Below are positions 1-6,399 of a stretch of 9,322 bases of DNA, piece after piece. Position 1 is the stretch's first letter. The number at the start of each line of letters is the position of its first letter. The notes beneath the pieces are model-generated. The model worked only from the letters and a program-made list of their open reading frames with translations. It had not been told where the DNA came from and ran no database searches. The DNA comes from Hyphomicrobiales bacterium (GTDB lineage Bacteria; Pseudomonadota; Alphaproteobacteria; Rhizobiales; Beijerinckiaceae). The DNA is taken from contig CANCAR010000105.1 in NCBI GenBank assembly GCA_947374125.1, positions 1-9,322 of the forward strand. Reading direction: 5' to 3'. A program made the position numbers and the translations under genes.

Positions 1-109
1 TCATCGCCGCCTTCACTCGACGCTGGGCTATCTCAGTCCAATGAACTTCGAGAAGGCGCGCGCGAATGAAAGAAAGGGGCTTGGCGAGGAAGAAGGAAAG
101 GCCGCATAG
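1..109 (+). CDS. IS3-family transposase OrfB, C-terminal end (partial)
   Basis: The frame starting at position 2 is open until TAG at 107-109 and encodes the last 35 residues of a protein. It begins HRRLHSTLGYLSPMNFE, the highly characteristic C-terminal signature of the IS3-family integrase-core transposase (OrfB, rve/DDE domain; family pattern RRxHSxLGYLSPxxFE). A charged tail rich in Lys and Glu follows. The catalytic DDE residues would lie upstream of the window, so it cannot be judged whether the transposase is intact. The stop codon lies in the same frame as the downstream cpaF fragment. No other gene type fits this signature, but the remainder of the element is unseen. Confidence 0.85.
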   Translation, partial: HRRLHSTLGYLSPMNFEKARANERKGLGEEEGKAA

Positions 110-148
110 TCAACCGGTCAAGGGAGACGTCAAACTAGGGCAAGTTCA
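1..148 (+). mobile_element. Right end of an IS3-family insertion sequence (partial)
   Basis: This is the 3' end of an IS3-family element. It contains the transposase OrfB tail (to 109), a short non-coding stretch and a plausible right terminus ending in TTCA at 145-148. Read inward from the other strand, the terminus starts TGAACTTGCCCTAG, which fits the TGA...TCA style of IS3-family ends. Directly after 148 the sequence becomes in-frame CpaF coding sequence, so 148/149 is the inferred insertion junction. The left end, the rest of the transposase and any 3-4 bp target duplication (expected to start GGC or GGCA at 149) lie outside the window. The exact terminal base is inferred because the partner inverted repeat cannot be seen. 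Confidence 0.75.
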
Positions 149-898
149 GGCACCGTGTCGCAGCCTCTCGCAACGGTTCTCGAAATTGCCGCACGATGCC
201 GTCTCAATATTATGATTTCAGGTGGCACAGGGTCGGGCAAAACAACGCTGCTTAACTCGTTATCCCATTTTATCGATCCAGATGAACGCATCATCACCAT
301 TGAGGATGCTGTTGAATTGCAATTGCAACAGCGCCACGTGGTACAGCTTGAGACGCGCGCTGCGAATGTTGAAGGTCATGGTGAAATTGATCAACGACAA
401 TTAATGCGGAATGCTCTTCGTATGCGGCCAGATCGTATCATCATTGGCGAGGTGCGTGGCCCTGAAGCCTTTGACATGATGCAGGCCATGAATACAGGGC
501 ATAACGGCTCGATGTCGACAGTCCATTCCAACTCTGCACGCGACGCCTTAGACCGTATTGAAAATCTTATTCTTATGGGAACAAACAACCTTCCGATGAA
601 GGCTATTCGAACCCAAATCGTCAATGCTCTGGATCTTCTAATTCATGTGGAGCGCATGCGAGACGGGGTTCGACGGGTGACAGAAGTAAAAGAAATTAGC
701 GGCATTGAAGGAGACGTCGTCACACTAGGTAATGTCTTTTCTTTTGTGTCCCACGGACAAACATCGGATGGAAAGCTTCGAGGTGCTTTTGAATCCACAA
801 ATTTTAAACCGAGCTTTTTTCCGCGAATTGAATATTTCGGCCTAGCAGAGGCTTTTATGGAGGCGCTAACAGCAGGCGCAATTGCCGTTCAAAATTAA
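149..898 (+). pseudogene. cpaF: cpaF/tadA Tad-pilus secretion ATPase, 5'-truncated by an IS
   Basis: This is the C-terminal catalytic part of CpaF (TadA), the cytoplasmic hexameric VirB11/GspE-family ATPase that powers Tad (Flp) pilus assembly. Numbering from the GTG at 155: Walker A GGTGSGKTT at 23-31; conserved acidic segment ITIEDAVELQ at about 47-56; RxxPDRIIIGEVRG Walker B region at 91-102; His box GHNGSMSTVHSN at 115-126. The C-terminus (FSFV, DGKLRGAFESTNFKP, YFGLAEAF) matches alphaproteobacterial CpaF. Only about 250 of the usual 450-500 residues are present. The N-terminal domain is missing because an IS3-type end abuts the coding frame at 149, where the residues read GTVSQPLATVLEIAARCRLN, matching CpaF just before its P-loop. 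The GTG at 155 has no well-placed ribosome binding site, so I treat it as a remnant and not a true start. A truncated protein would keep the nucleotide site but lack the N-terminal domain. tadB starts 20 bp downstream, so they were probably one operon. Confidence 0.88.
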
Positions 899-918
899 CG
901 TTAGAAGAGGCGAGCGCT

Positions 919-1875
919 ATGACGATCGTATATCTAGCCGTTTCTCTATTCATCCTGAGCCTCATCAGTCTTTGGGCGAGCGCGCATGAAGAGAGGAAGC
1001 GTCGAGTACTCCAGAAAAGCCGCTTGTCGATGCTCAAAGCAAGTGACTCGATAGGACGCCCTGCTCTATCGATCAAGGCAAAAATTTTAAACCCAAGCGA
1101 TCCGGTTCGATTGGTCATTCGAAAGTTCTATGTTTTCGGCATGAAGCGTTCTTGGGCGATTAAGAGTGATGTCATTCCACGAATGATGATTGGCATTGTT
1201 GTAGGTAGCATTGTCTTTTCGATCAGCATTTTAGCTTTCGGCTGGTCACTGCTCTATATTGCACCGCTCAGTTTAGGAGTTTCCTATATAATTCCACGCA
1301 TCTTTTTGGGCTTAGAACAATCCCGCGGACAACATCAATTCATCAATTATTTTCCAGATGCGGTTGATTCGGTTTGCCGCATGCTTCGGGCGGGGCTGCC
1401 CATCAGTACCGCGATCCAATCCATAGCGAACGATGGCCCTCCGACCGTGCGCGATATCTTCAAATCGATGCACGATCAGATGAGAATAGGCATTCCGTTA
1501 GACGAGGCGCTAGACAGCAGCAGTACGCTCATTGGTCTCACGGATTTTCGATTTTTTGCGGTTGTCGTTGCCTTACACCGATTTACCGGAGGCAATCTAA
1601 CCGCCACACTCGAGATGTTATCCGACATTATTCGCAAGCGGCGCGCGGTGCGGCTTAAGGCGAGCGCCTCAACCGGCGAAATACGCGTAACCGCCTACAC
1701 TCTCGCCGCACTCCCGATCCTCACGACGGGGTGTTTGTTGATCATCAAGCCAACTTATTTAGCGACTCTTTGGGTCGATCCACGGGGACAGATCATCCTT
1801 GAAACAGCCGTGGTGCTCTTAGCTCTCGCAGGGATAACCATTCGTTGGATGATGCGAAGCGTGATGACCGAATAA
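919..1875 (+). CDS. tadB: TadB inner-membrane platform protein of the Tad pilus
   Basis: TadB is a polytopic inner-membrane protein that, with TadC, forms the platform on which the CpaF ATPase drives Flp pilin polymerisation. The 318 residues match the family length. Visible layout: an N-terminal membrane helix at about 3-20; a basic cytoplasmic stretch (EERKRR at 24-29); two closely spaced helices at about 88-130; a T2SSF/GspF-type cytoplasmic domain from about 140 to 255, containing FPDAVDSVCRMLRAGLPI and FTGGNLTATLEMLSDIIRKR; and two C-terminal helices at about 258-277 and 291-309. The ATG at 919 is preceded by AGAAGAGG (903-910) at 8-nt spacing, which supports this start. It lies 20 bp after the truncated cpaF and 16 bp before tadC. 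The gene is intact, but its function depends on whether a working CpaF is made elsewhere, and its transcription may be reduced or redirected by the IS upstream. Confidence 0.92.
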   Translation: MTIVYLAVSLFILSLISLWASAHEERKRRVLQKSRLSMLKASDSIGRPALSIKAKILNPSDPVRLVIRKFYVFGMKRSWAIKSDVIPRMMIGIVVGSIVFSISILAFGWSLLYIAPLSLGVSYIIPRIFLGLEQSRGQHQFINYFPDAVDSVCRMLRAGLPISTAIQSIANDGPPTVRDIFKSMHDQMRIGIPLDEALDSSSTLIGLTDFRFFAVVVALHRFTGGNLTATLEMLSDIIRKRRAVRLKASASTGEIRVTAYTLAALPILTTGCLLIIKPTYLATLWVDPRGQIILETAVVLLALAGITIRWMMRSVMTE

Positions 1876-1891
1876 GCTTAGGAACACTATC

Positions 1892-2851
1892 ATGTTTCAA
1901 TCAGCCGCTTTCGAGACACTGATGACAGGCGGGATCATTGTCATCGGTGCCGGCTTATTGATGATGGGTGCCGCCTTTTTACTGTTGTTTGCGGTACGCG
2001 TGTCCATTCGTTCAAAGTTTCGAGCGCGGTTAGGTCTCATTGATACAGAGCGGGAATTTAAGTCGACCATCAAACAAAGCAGTAAGGCCTTTATTGCCGA
2101 GCGTGTTTCCGGCACTCATTTAGGTTTAAGCGAAGCAGAGCAACGACAGATTATTTTAGAGTTTAAGCGCTTTGGCATATCACCCGCTAATGCAGCCTAT
2201 ACGTTTGTCATATTTCGACTGATCTGTTCGATGGTATTAATTGTATTGATCATCAATGGCCTAAGCTATTTTATGGCCAGTTCTGTTCCCCTTGGCCTTT
2301 TATTGGTGGCGTTTTTTGTCGGTGGGATTATTGGATGGCTCGCGCCTCTGCTCTATATTGATTACCGACGCAAAAAATGGAAAAAGGCTATATTATTGGG
2401 CCTTCCGGACGCGTTGGAGTTGTTGGTTGTTTGTGTTGAAGCGGGGCTCTCGCTGCAAGATGGCTTGGAGCGTGTAACCCGGGAACTTGCAGATTCTCGT
2501 CCAGAACTGAGTGCCGAGCTATCGATGACTTGGGCGGAGGTCAGTATCCTGCCTAACCGAACACCAGCCTTTGTTAATTTGTCGCAACGCATCGACATAC
2601 CAGAAGTTAATGCGGTGATCAGTATTCTTACACAAAGCCTCGAATTGGGCACGGCCCTTTCACAATCGCTCCGCTTCGGGGCGATTGAATTGCGCAACCA
2701 TCAACTTTTAATGCTTGAAGAACAGGCGAGTAAATTACCTGCGTTGATGACGATCCCTGTCATCGTCTTCATCATGCCAACGATATTTTTGATCATCGGT
2801 GGACCCGCGATCATCCAATTGATCGATATTTTTTCAAACATGTCACGTTAG
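1892..2851 (+). CDS. tadC: TadC inner-membrane platform protein of the Tad pilus
   Basis: TadC is the second GspF-like platform protein of the Tad/Flp pilus machine and is thought to pair with TadB in the inner membrane. The 319-residue protein has an N-terminal helix at about 12-35, a cytoplasmic segment, two helices at about 103-127 and 132-155, a T2SSF domain from about 168 to 280, and a C-terminal hydrophobic region at about 284-312. Diagnostic segments are LPDALELLVVCVEAGLSLQD at 171-190, AEVSILPNRTPAFVNLSQR at 215-233 and ELGTALSQSLR at 251-261. The conserved ending KLPALMTIPVIVFIMPTIF is also typical of TadC. The ATG at 1892 has an AGGA-type site at 1880-1883 with 8-nt spacing. It is the last recognisable tad gene in the window. 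tadD, which usually follows, is replaced by a 121-bp gap and a glucanase gene. Confidence 0.92.
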   Translation: MFQSAAFETLMTGGIIVIGAGLLMMGAAFLLLFAVRVSIRSKFRARLGLIDTEREFKSTIKQSSKAFIAERVSGTHLGLSEAEQRQIILEFKRFGISPANAAYTFVIFRLICSMVLIVLIINGLSYFMASSVPLGLLLVAFFVGGIIGWLAPLLYIDYRRKKWKKAILLGLPDALELLVVCVEAGLSLQDGLERVTRELADSRPELSAELSMTWAEVSILPNRTPAFVNLSQRIDIPEVNAVISILTQSLELGTALSQSLRFGAIELRNHQLLMLEEQASKLPALMTIPVIVFIMPTIFLIIGGPAIIQLIDIFSNMSR

Positions 2852-2972
2852 GTTATAGGCATTCGGACGGATGTAGTTTTCTGACGAAAAAATGCATAAT
2901 TTACAGTGACATGAAATTTTTTGAGGTGGCTAAGGCCAACCTTAGTTGACTCGATGATAGGAGCACTATGCC
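2852..2972 (+). promoter_or_regulatory. Leader region of the GH16-RTX gene with a small perfect hairpin
   Basis: This AT-rich gap separates tadC from the glucanase gene and probably holds the latter's promoter. A CATAAT hexamer at 2895-2900 is an acceptable -10 element, but no good -35 lies 16-18 bp upstream (TGTAGT at 2872-2877 is poor), so the promoter call is weak. A perfect inverted repeat CTAAGG-CCAA-CCTTAG lies at 2930-2945, 12 bp before the ribosome binding site. It lacks a U-tract, so it is not a classical terminator; it could be an operator or a leader hairpin. The ATAGGAG at 2957-2963 is a good ribosome binding site for the ATG at 2973. The nearer ATG at 2968 is out of frame and reaches a stop after nine codons. 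Confidence 0.35.
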
Positions 2973-4475
2973 ATGCTTATTGATCCTAAAAATCTAGCCG
3001 GAACATCCGTTAATACATTCACGGATAATTTTAATAGTTTCAGCATGTGGAACGGTACAACCGGGACATGGGAAACCTCTTATCCTTGGGCACCCGCGAG
3101 TGGGGGCACAAATCCGCCAAACAAGGAATTGGAATGGTATATTAATCCAGCCTATGCGCCGACGAATTCGGTAAATCCCTTCAGCGTTTCGAATGGTGTG
3201 TTGACGATCACGGCCAACCCAGCCTCACCCGCGATACAAGCCATTACCGGGCTCCCTTACACATCGGGCATCATCACAAGCTATCATTCTTTTGCGCAAA
3301 CCTACGGCTATTTCGAGATGCGAGCGCAATTGCCAACCGGACAAGGCATTTGGCCGGCATTTTGGCTCTTGCCTACGGATCAGTCTTGGCCGCCCGAAAT
3401 CGATATTATGGAGATGCTCGGGAGCGAACCAACAACCTTGCAAATGTTCATCCATTATGACGGCAACCTAACGGCCGGAGGTGTGGTTAATGCGGCAGGC
3501 ATGACCACGGGGTTTCACACCTATGGCTTAGACTGGGAAAAAGATTACATCACTTGGTTTTTCGACGGCACCGCTGTCGCCCGTCAATCAACACCTTCGG
3601 GCATGGATAAGCCCATGTATATTCTAGCGGATTTGGCCGTCGGCGGGTCGTGGCCTGGCAGCCCAAACTATACAACACCCTTTCCATCACATTTCCAAAT
3701 CGACTACATCAAGGCTTATGCAGCGCTACCCGGTGTGCCCGTAATTCAAGCGTTGTTTGACTTACCGCATACACCTACTACCACTCATCTTATCGTCGGA
3801 AATTCTGGCAATAATGTTTTAACTTCTAGCCAACCCAACACCTATTTCGACTCCTGGGGCGGCAATGACACGATGACAGGACTGGGCAACGACGTCTTTG
3901 AGGTATACTCATCAAAATGTGTCGTCAAAGAAGCGCTTTATTCACTCGGCATTGATACCGTACTCAGTGGTGCCAAAAGCTTTGTTTTACCCGCCAATGT
4001 TGAAAATATCACGCTGATTGGCAATGGCGGTAATCCAGCTAACGGATCACAAAGCGCAACCGGTAATAGCCTCGATAATTTGATGATCTCGAATTCAACG
4101 AGCTACGGCAATACCATGAATGGTATGGCGGGCAATGATGAAATCAATGCAGGAAAAGGCGCTGATATGCTTACCGGCGGCGCTGGCATTGACGACTTTG
4201 TGTTCAAGGCTCTGCCCACCAAATCCGGTCATATTACGGACTTCACCGTCGGAACCGATGTGATCGACTTACGGGGTATTTTTAAAACGGCAGGGTATGT
4301 CGGCACTGACCCGATCACCGATCATCATCTTATTCTGACGGCGAATTCGAGCGGGGGGACGGATGTCTATTACGACGCCAGCGGAAATCCTGCTGGCACA
4401 AAAGTTCAGATCACGACAGTCGATCATGCCTTACCATCCGTACTGCATCTCCAATCCGATATTTGGTACGTATAA
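2973..4475 (+). CDS. Secreted GH16 endo-beta-glucanase-like hydrolase with RTX repeats (type I secretion substrate)
   Basis: This 500-residue protein combines a glycoside hydrolase family 16 domain (about 15-250) with a C-terminal hemolysin-type calcium-binding region. The catalytic motif PPEIDIMEMLG (140-150) gives nucleophile E142, D144 and acid/base E147. The ExDxxE spacing, with one extra residue compared with licheninases, is typical of beta-1,3-glucanase (laminarinase)-like GH16 enzymes. Supporting segments are YGYFEMRAQLP at 111-121, GIWPAFWLLP at 125-134 and HTYGLDWE at 182-189. RTX nonapeptides occur at 296-309 (GGNDTMTGLGNDVF) and 387-409 (ending GGAGIDDF), with serralysin-type segments between them. 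The last roughly 70 residues look like a type I secretion target. There is no N-terminal signal peptide and a single Cys (C316), which fits direct export by an ABC/MFP/OMP system; none is encoded here. The architecture recalls rhizobial ExsH-type polysaccharide depolymerases. The substrate is unproven: an extracellular beta-glucan or the cell's own exopolysaccharide. The next gene is convergent. Confidence 0.9.
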   Translation: MLIDPKNLAGTSVNTFTDNFNSFSMWNGTTGTWETSYPWAPASGGTNPPNKELEWYINPAYAPTNSVNPFSVSNGVLTITANPASPAIQAITGLPYTSGIITSYHSFAQTYGYFEMRAQLPTGQGIWPAFWLLPTDQSWPPEIDIMEMLGSEPTTLQMFIHYDGNLTAGGVVNAAGMTTGFHTYGLDWEKDYITWFFDGTAVARQSTPSGMDKPMYILADLAVGGSWPGSPNYTTPFPSHFQIDYIKAYAALPGVPVIQALFDLPHTPTTTHLIVGNSGNNVLTSSQPNTYFDSWGGNDTMTGLGNDVFEVYSSKCVVKEALYSLGIDTVLSGAKSFVLPANVENITLIGNGGNPANGSQSATGNSLDNLMISNSTSYGNTMNGMAGNDEINAGKGADMLTGGAGIDDFVFKALPTKSGHITDFTVGTDVIDLRGIFKTAGYVGTDPITDHHLILTANSSGGTDVYYDASGNPAGTKVQITTVDHALPSVLHLQSDIWYV

Positions 4476-4869
4476 TTCAGAATCGTCCGAGCTAACAAAG
4501 GCGTATGGGCTTTATCTCAAGCTTTGCCGATGGTGATTGTTCTCATGTTGAAGGAAGAATTACTCCCTTGATGCGAGCTTAAACAAAACGCCGTACCCAA
4601 AAAAAGGTACGGCGTTTTTAAACGTGGTTGCGGGGATATAGATGCCCCTCTGGCAAAGAGCGGAAAGGTGAAACACGCCCTACGATCAATGCCACTCCGC
4701 TTTGGCAGCACCATAATGGCTGAGGTTTAGCGGGTTAAAACGCTGAATATCCTCAAATATTCGCAGTTTAATCAAACGCCGCGCGAATGACAAAATCACC
4801 TTCAAATAAAAAATACGGCGCTCAGACCAGAAAATTTTGAAATGTTTCGAACTGGCTCGTGGCTCATTT
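4476..4869. other. Convergent intergenic region with no convincing gene
   Basis: This 394-bp AT-rich spacer lies between the 3' ends of the glucanase gene (+) and the aldehyde dehydrogenase gene (-). It contains the strong bidirectional terminator at 4585-4618. Two weaker inverted repeats are visible: GAATAT/ATATTC at 4745-4762 with a 6-nt loop, and an imperfect pair at 4650-4664 and 4696-4708 (TGGCAAAGAGCGGA against TCCGCTTTGGCAG) around a 31-nt loop. The latter may be the remnant of a small repeat element, but one copy cannot show this. A 65-codon open frame on the - strand (4517-4714) runs straight through the terminator and has no family signature. I see no tRNA, riboswitch or CRISPR. Confidence 0.6.
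4585..4619. terminator. Bidirectional Rho-independent terminator
   Basis: A perfect 13-bp stem, AAAACGCCGTACC at 4585-4597 pairing with GGTACGGCGTTTT at 4606-4618, encloses an 8-nt loop (CAAAAAAA). The GC-rich core followed by a T-run on the + strand (GTTTTTA) ends transcription from the glucanase gene about 110 bp after its stop. Read on the other strand, the stem is followed by TTTTGTTT, so it can also stop transcripts from the dehydrogenase operon, though about 250 nt after that operon's last stop codon. It is well placed for two convergent units. Confidence 0.9.
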
Positions 4870-6324
4870 TCAAATCTTAATCGTCACGGTTTTACTATGC
4901 GAATAATGGTGAATGGCTTCAATTCCTTTTTCACGTCCATACCCGCTATGTTTATATCCACCGAAAGGCGTTTGGACTGACATTGTATTCCAGATATTGA
5001 TGAAGATCTGGCCTGCTTCGATTTCGTCTGCTACCCGCATCGCACGCGAAATATCACGGGTCCAGACTGAACCAATGAGACCATAGGGCGAGTCGTTCGT
5101 GATCTCGACCGCTTCAGCCTCCGTGTCAAAAGGAATGGCAACGAGTACAGGGCCAAAAATTTCCTCCTGCGCGATCCGCATGGAGTTATCGACATCCTTG
5201 TAAATTGTTGGCTTGATGTAAAATCCGTTTTCCTGATCTTTGACCTTCGCAATCTCGCCGCCGGTCAAAACATTTGCACCATCCTCTTCAGCAATCTTGA
5301 AATAGGATTGTACGCGCTCGAACTGAGCGGATGTGATGATCGGACCAAGATTCTGTCCCGGTACAACCGACTCAGCTGCCTTTGCTACTTTTTCAAGGAA
5401 GGTCTGATAGACGGAACGTTGCACCAACAGACGCGTTCCAGCGGAACAGACTTGACCGGCATTGAGCGTGAAGCCCTTAACAGCCTCTGTGGCGGCAAAA
5501 TCAAGATCTGCATCTTCGAAGACAATATTGGCCGATTTGCCTCCGAGTTCCAAAGTGAGCGGAATAATTCGGTCTGCAGCAATATGGCCGATCGCACGAC
5601 CGACAGCGACAGAACCCGTAAACGCAATTTTGCGAATGTCATTGTGACGGACGATGGCTTCACCAACGACAGGGCCGGTTCCGAGGACAACATTGATGAC
5701 GCCATTCGGAAATCCGACGTCACGCGCCAGTCGTGCAAGCTCAACCGTTGTTTGCGACGTGATTTCGGATGGCTTAGCGACAATTACATTGCCTGCAACA
5801 AGAGCCGGCGCGATGGCACGCGCAGCCTGATTCATTGGCAAATTCCAAGGCGTGATAACCCCCACGACACCGAACGGCTCACGCTTTGTATAGACATGCT
5901 GCGCCGGCGCGACATCGAGTACCTCGCCTGTCGGAAGATAAACAAGCGACCCATAAAATTCGAAATAATTCGCGCTGCCGTCGACTTCCGCAAGTGCGAG
6001 TGCAAGTGGCTTACCGGTTTCAGCGCGTTCAAGTTCGGCCAAGCGATCCTTGTTTGCGCGAATGGCAGACGCCAAAGCCAGCATTAGGCGGCCGCGTTCA
6101 ACATTGGAGAAATGCCGCCAATCGCGTTTTGCCCGCTTTGCTGCTGCAACGGCAAGATCCACATCGTCCACCGTACCAGACGCAACCCGAACAGTGACTT
6201 GCCCCGTCATGGGATTGACGGTGTCGATATAGGTACCACCTGATGATTGGACCGTCTTGCCATCGATGAAGTGATCGACCTGCTGAAGCGCTGTATTTTG
6301 GGAATTGGATGTTGAATGCGTCAT
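4870..6324 (-). CDS. NAD(P)-dependent aldehyde dehydrogenase, probable semialdehyde dehydrogenase (BlcA/AttK-like role)
   Basis: This is a 484-residue cytoplasmic aldehyde dehydrogenase of the ALDH superfamily, oxidising an aldehyde to the carboxylic acid with NAD(P)+. All key elements are present: PWNLP with oxyanion Asn161; KPSE with cofactor-binding Lys184; FTGSVAVG at 235-242 in the Rossmann fold; general base Glu259 in LELGGK; catalytic Cys293 in NAGQVCSAGTR; EEIFGPV at 387-393 (cofactor Glu388); and PFGGYKHSGYGRE at 453-465. The NAGQVCSAGTR loop is shared with betaine- and aminoaldehyde dehydrogenases, so sequence alone does not fix the substrate. Its place after a lactonase and an iron alcohol dehydrogenase suggests succinic semialdehyde or a related semialdehyde, as for AttK/BlcA. 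The ATG at 6324 has a modest AGAGA site about 10 nt upstream. A 75-bp gap with a small hairpin separates it from the dehydrogenase gene upstream, a looser spacing than elsewhere in this operon. Confidence 0.9.
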   Translation of the reverse strand: MTHSTSNSQNTALQQVDHFIDGKTVQSSGGTYIDTVNPMTGQVTVRVASGTVDDVDLAVAAAKRAKRDWRHFSNVERGRLMLALASAIRANKDRLAELERAETGKPLALALAEVDGSANYFEFYGSLVYLPTGEVLDVAPAQHVYTKREPFGVVGVITPWNLPMNQAARAIAPALVAGNVIVAKPSEITSQTTVELARLARDVGFPNGVINVVLGTGPVVGEAIVRHNDIRKIAFTGSVAVGRAIGHIAADRIIPLTLELGGKSANIVFEDADLDFAATEAVKGFTLNAGQVCSAGTRLLVQRSVYQTFLEKVAKAAESVVPGQNLGPIITSAQFERVQSYFKIAEEDGANVLTGGEIAKVKDQENGFYIKPTIYKDVDNSMRIAQEEIFGPVLVAIPFDTEAEAVEITNDSPYGLIGSVWTRDISRAMRVADEIEAGQIFINIWNTMSVQTPFGGYKHSGYGREKGIEAIHHYSHSKTVTIKI

Positions 6325-6372
6325 GTCAGGTCATCTCTCGATCTAGTCTTTTTGTTTCGTCAGTGTTGCTCA

Positions 6373-6391
6373 GACAAAAGGCCTTTTTGTC
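6373..6391 (-). promoter_or_regulatory. Short hairpin in the gap between the two dehydrogenase genes
   Basis: Inverted repeat GACAAAA (6373-6379) and TTTTGTC (6385-6391) with a 5-nt loop lies within the 75-bp gap after the alcohol dehydrogenase stop (6400-6402) and before the aldehyde dehydrogenase ATG. It is AT-rich, has a 7-bp stem and no separate U-tract, so it would be a weak terminator at best. It could tune read-through, act as a processing site, or be chance. Confidence 0.3.
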
Positions 6392-6399
6392 GCAACGGA

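Noticed and set aside
4650..4708. Imperfect inverted repeat as a possible small transposable element
   Set aside because: The arms contain a bulge and a mismatch, no flanking target duplication is evident, and only one copy is visible, so nothing supports mobility.
4517..4714. 65-codon open frame on the - strand in the convergent spacer
   Set aside because: It runs through the strong bidirectional terminator and has no convincing ribosome binding site, domain or conserved motif.
5308..6087. 259-codon open frame on the + strand
   Set aside because: Antisense shadow of the aldehyde dehydrogenase, in codon register with it. The translation is low-complexity, Arg/Cys/Asp-rich and has no recognisable domain.
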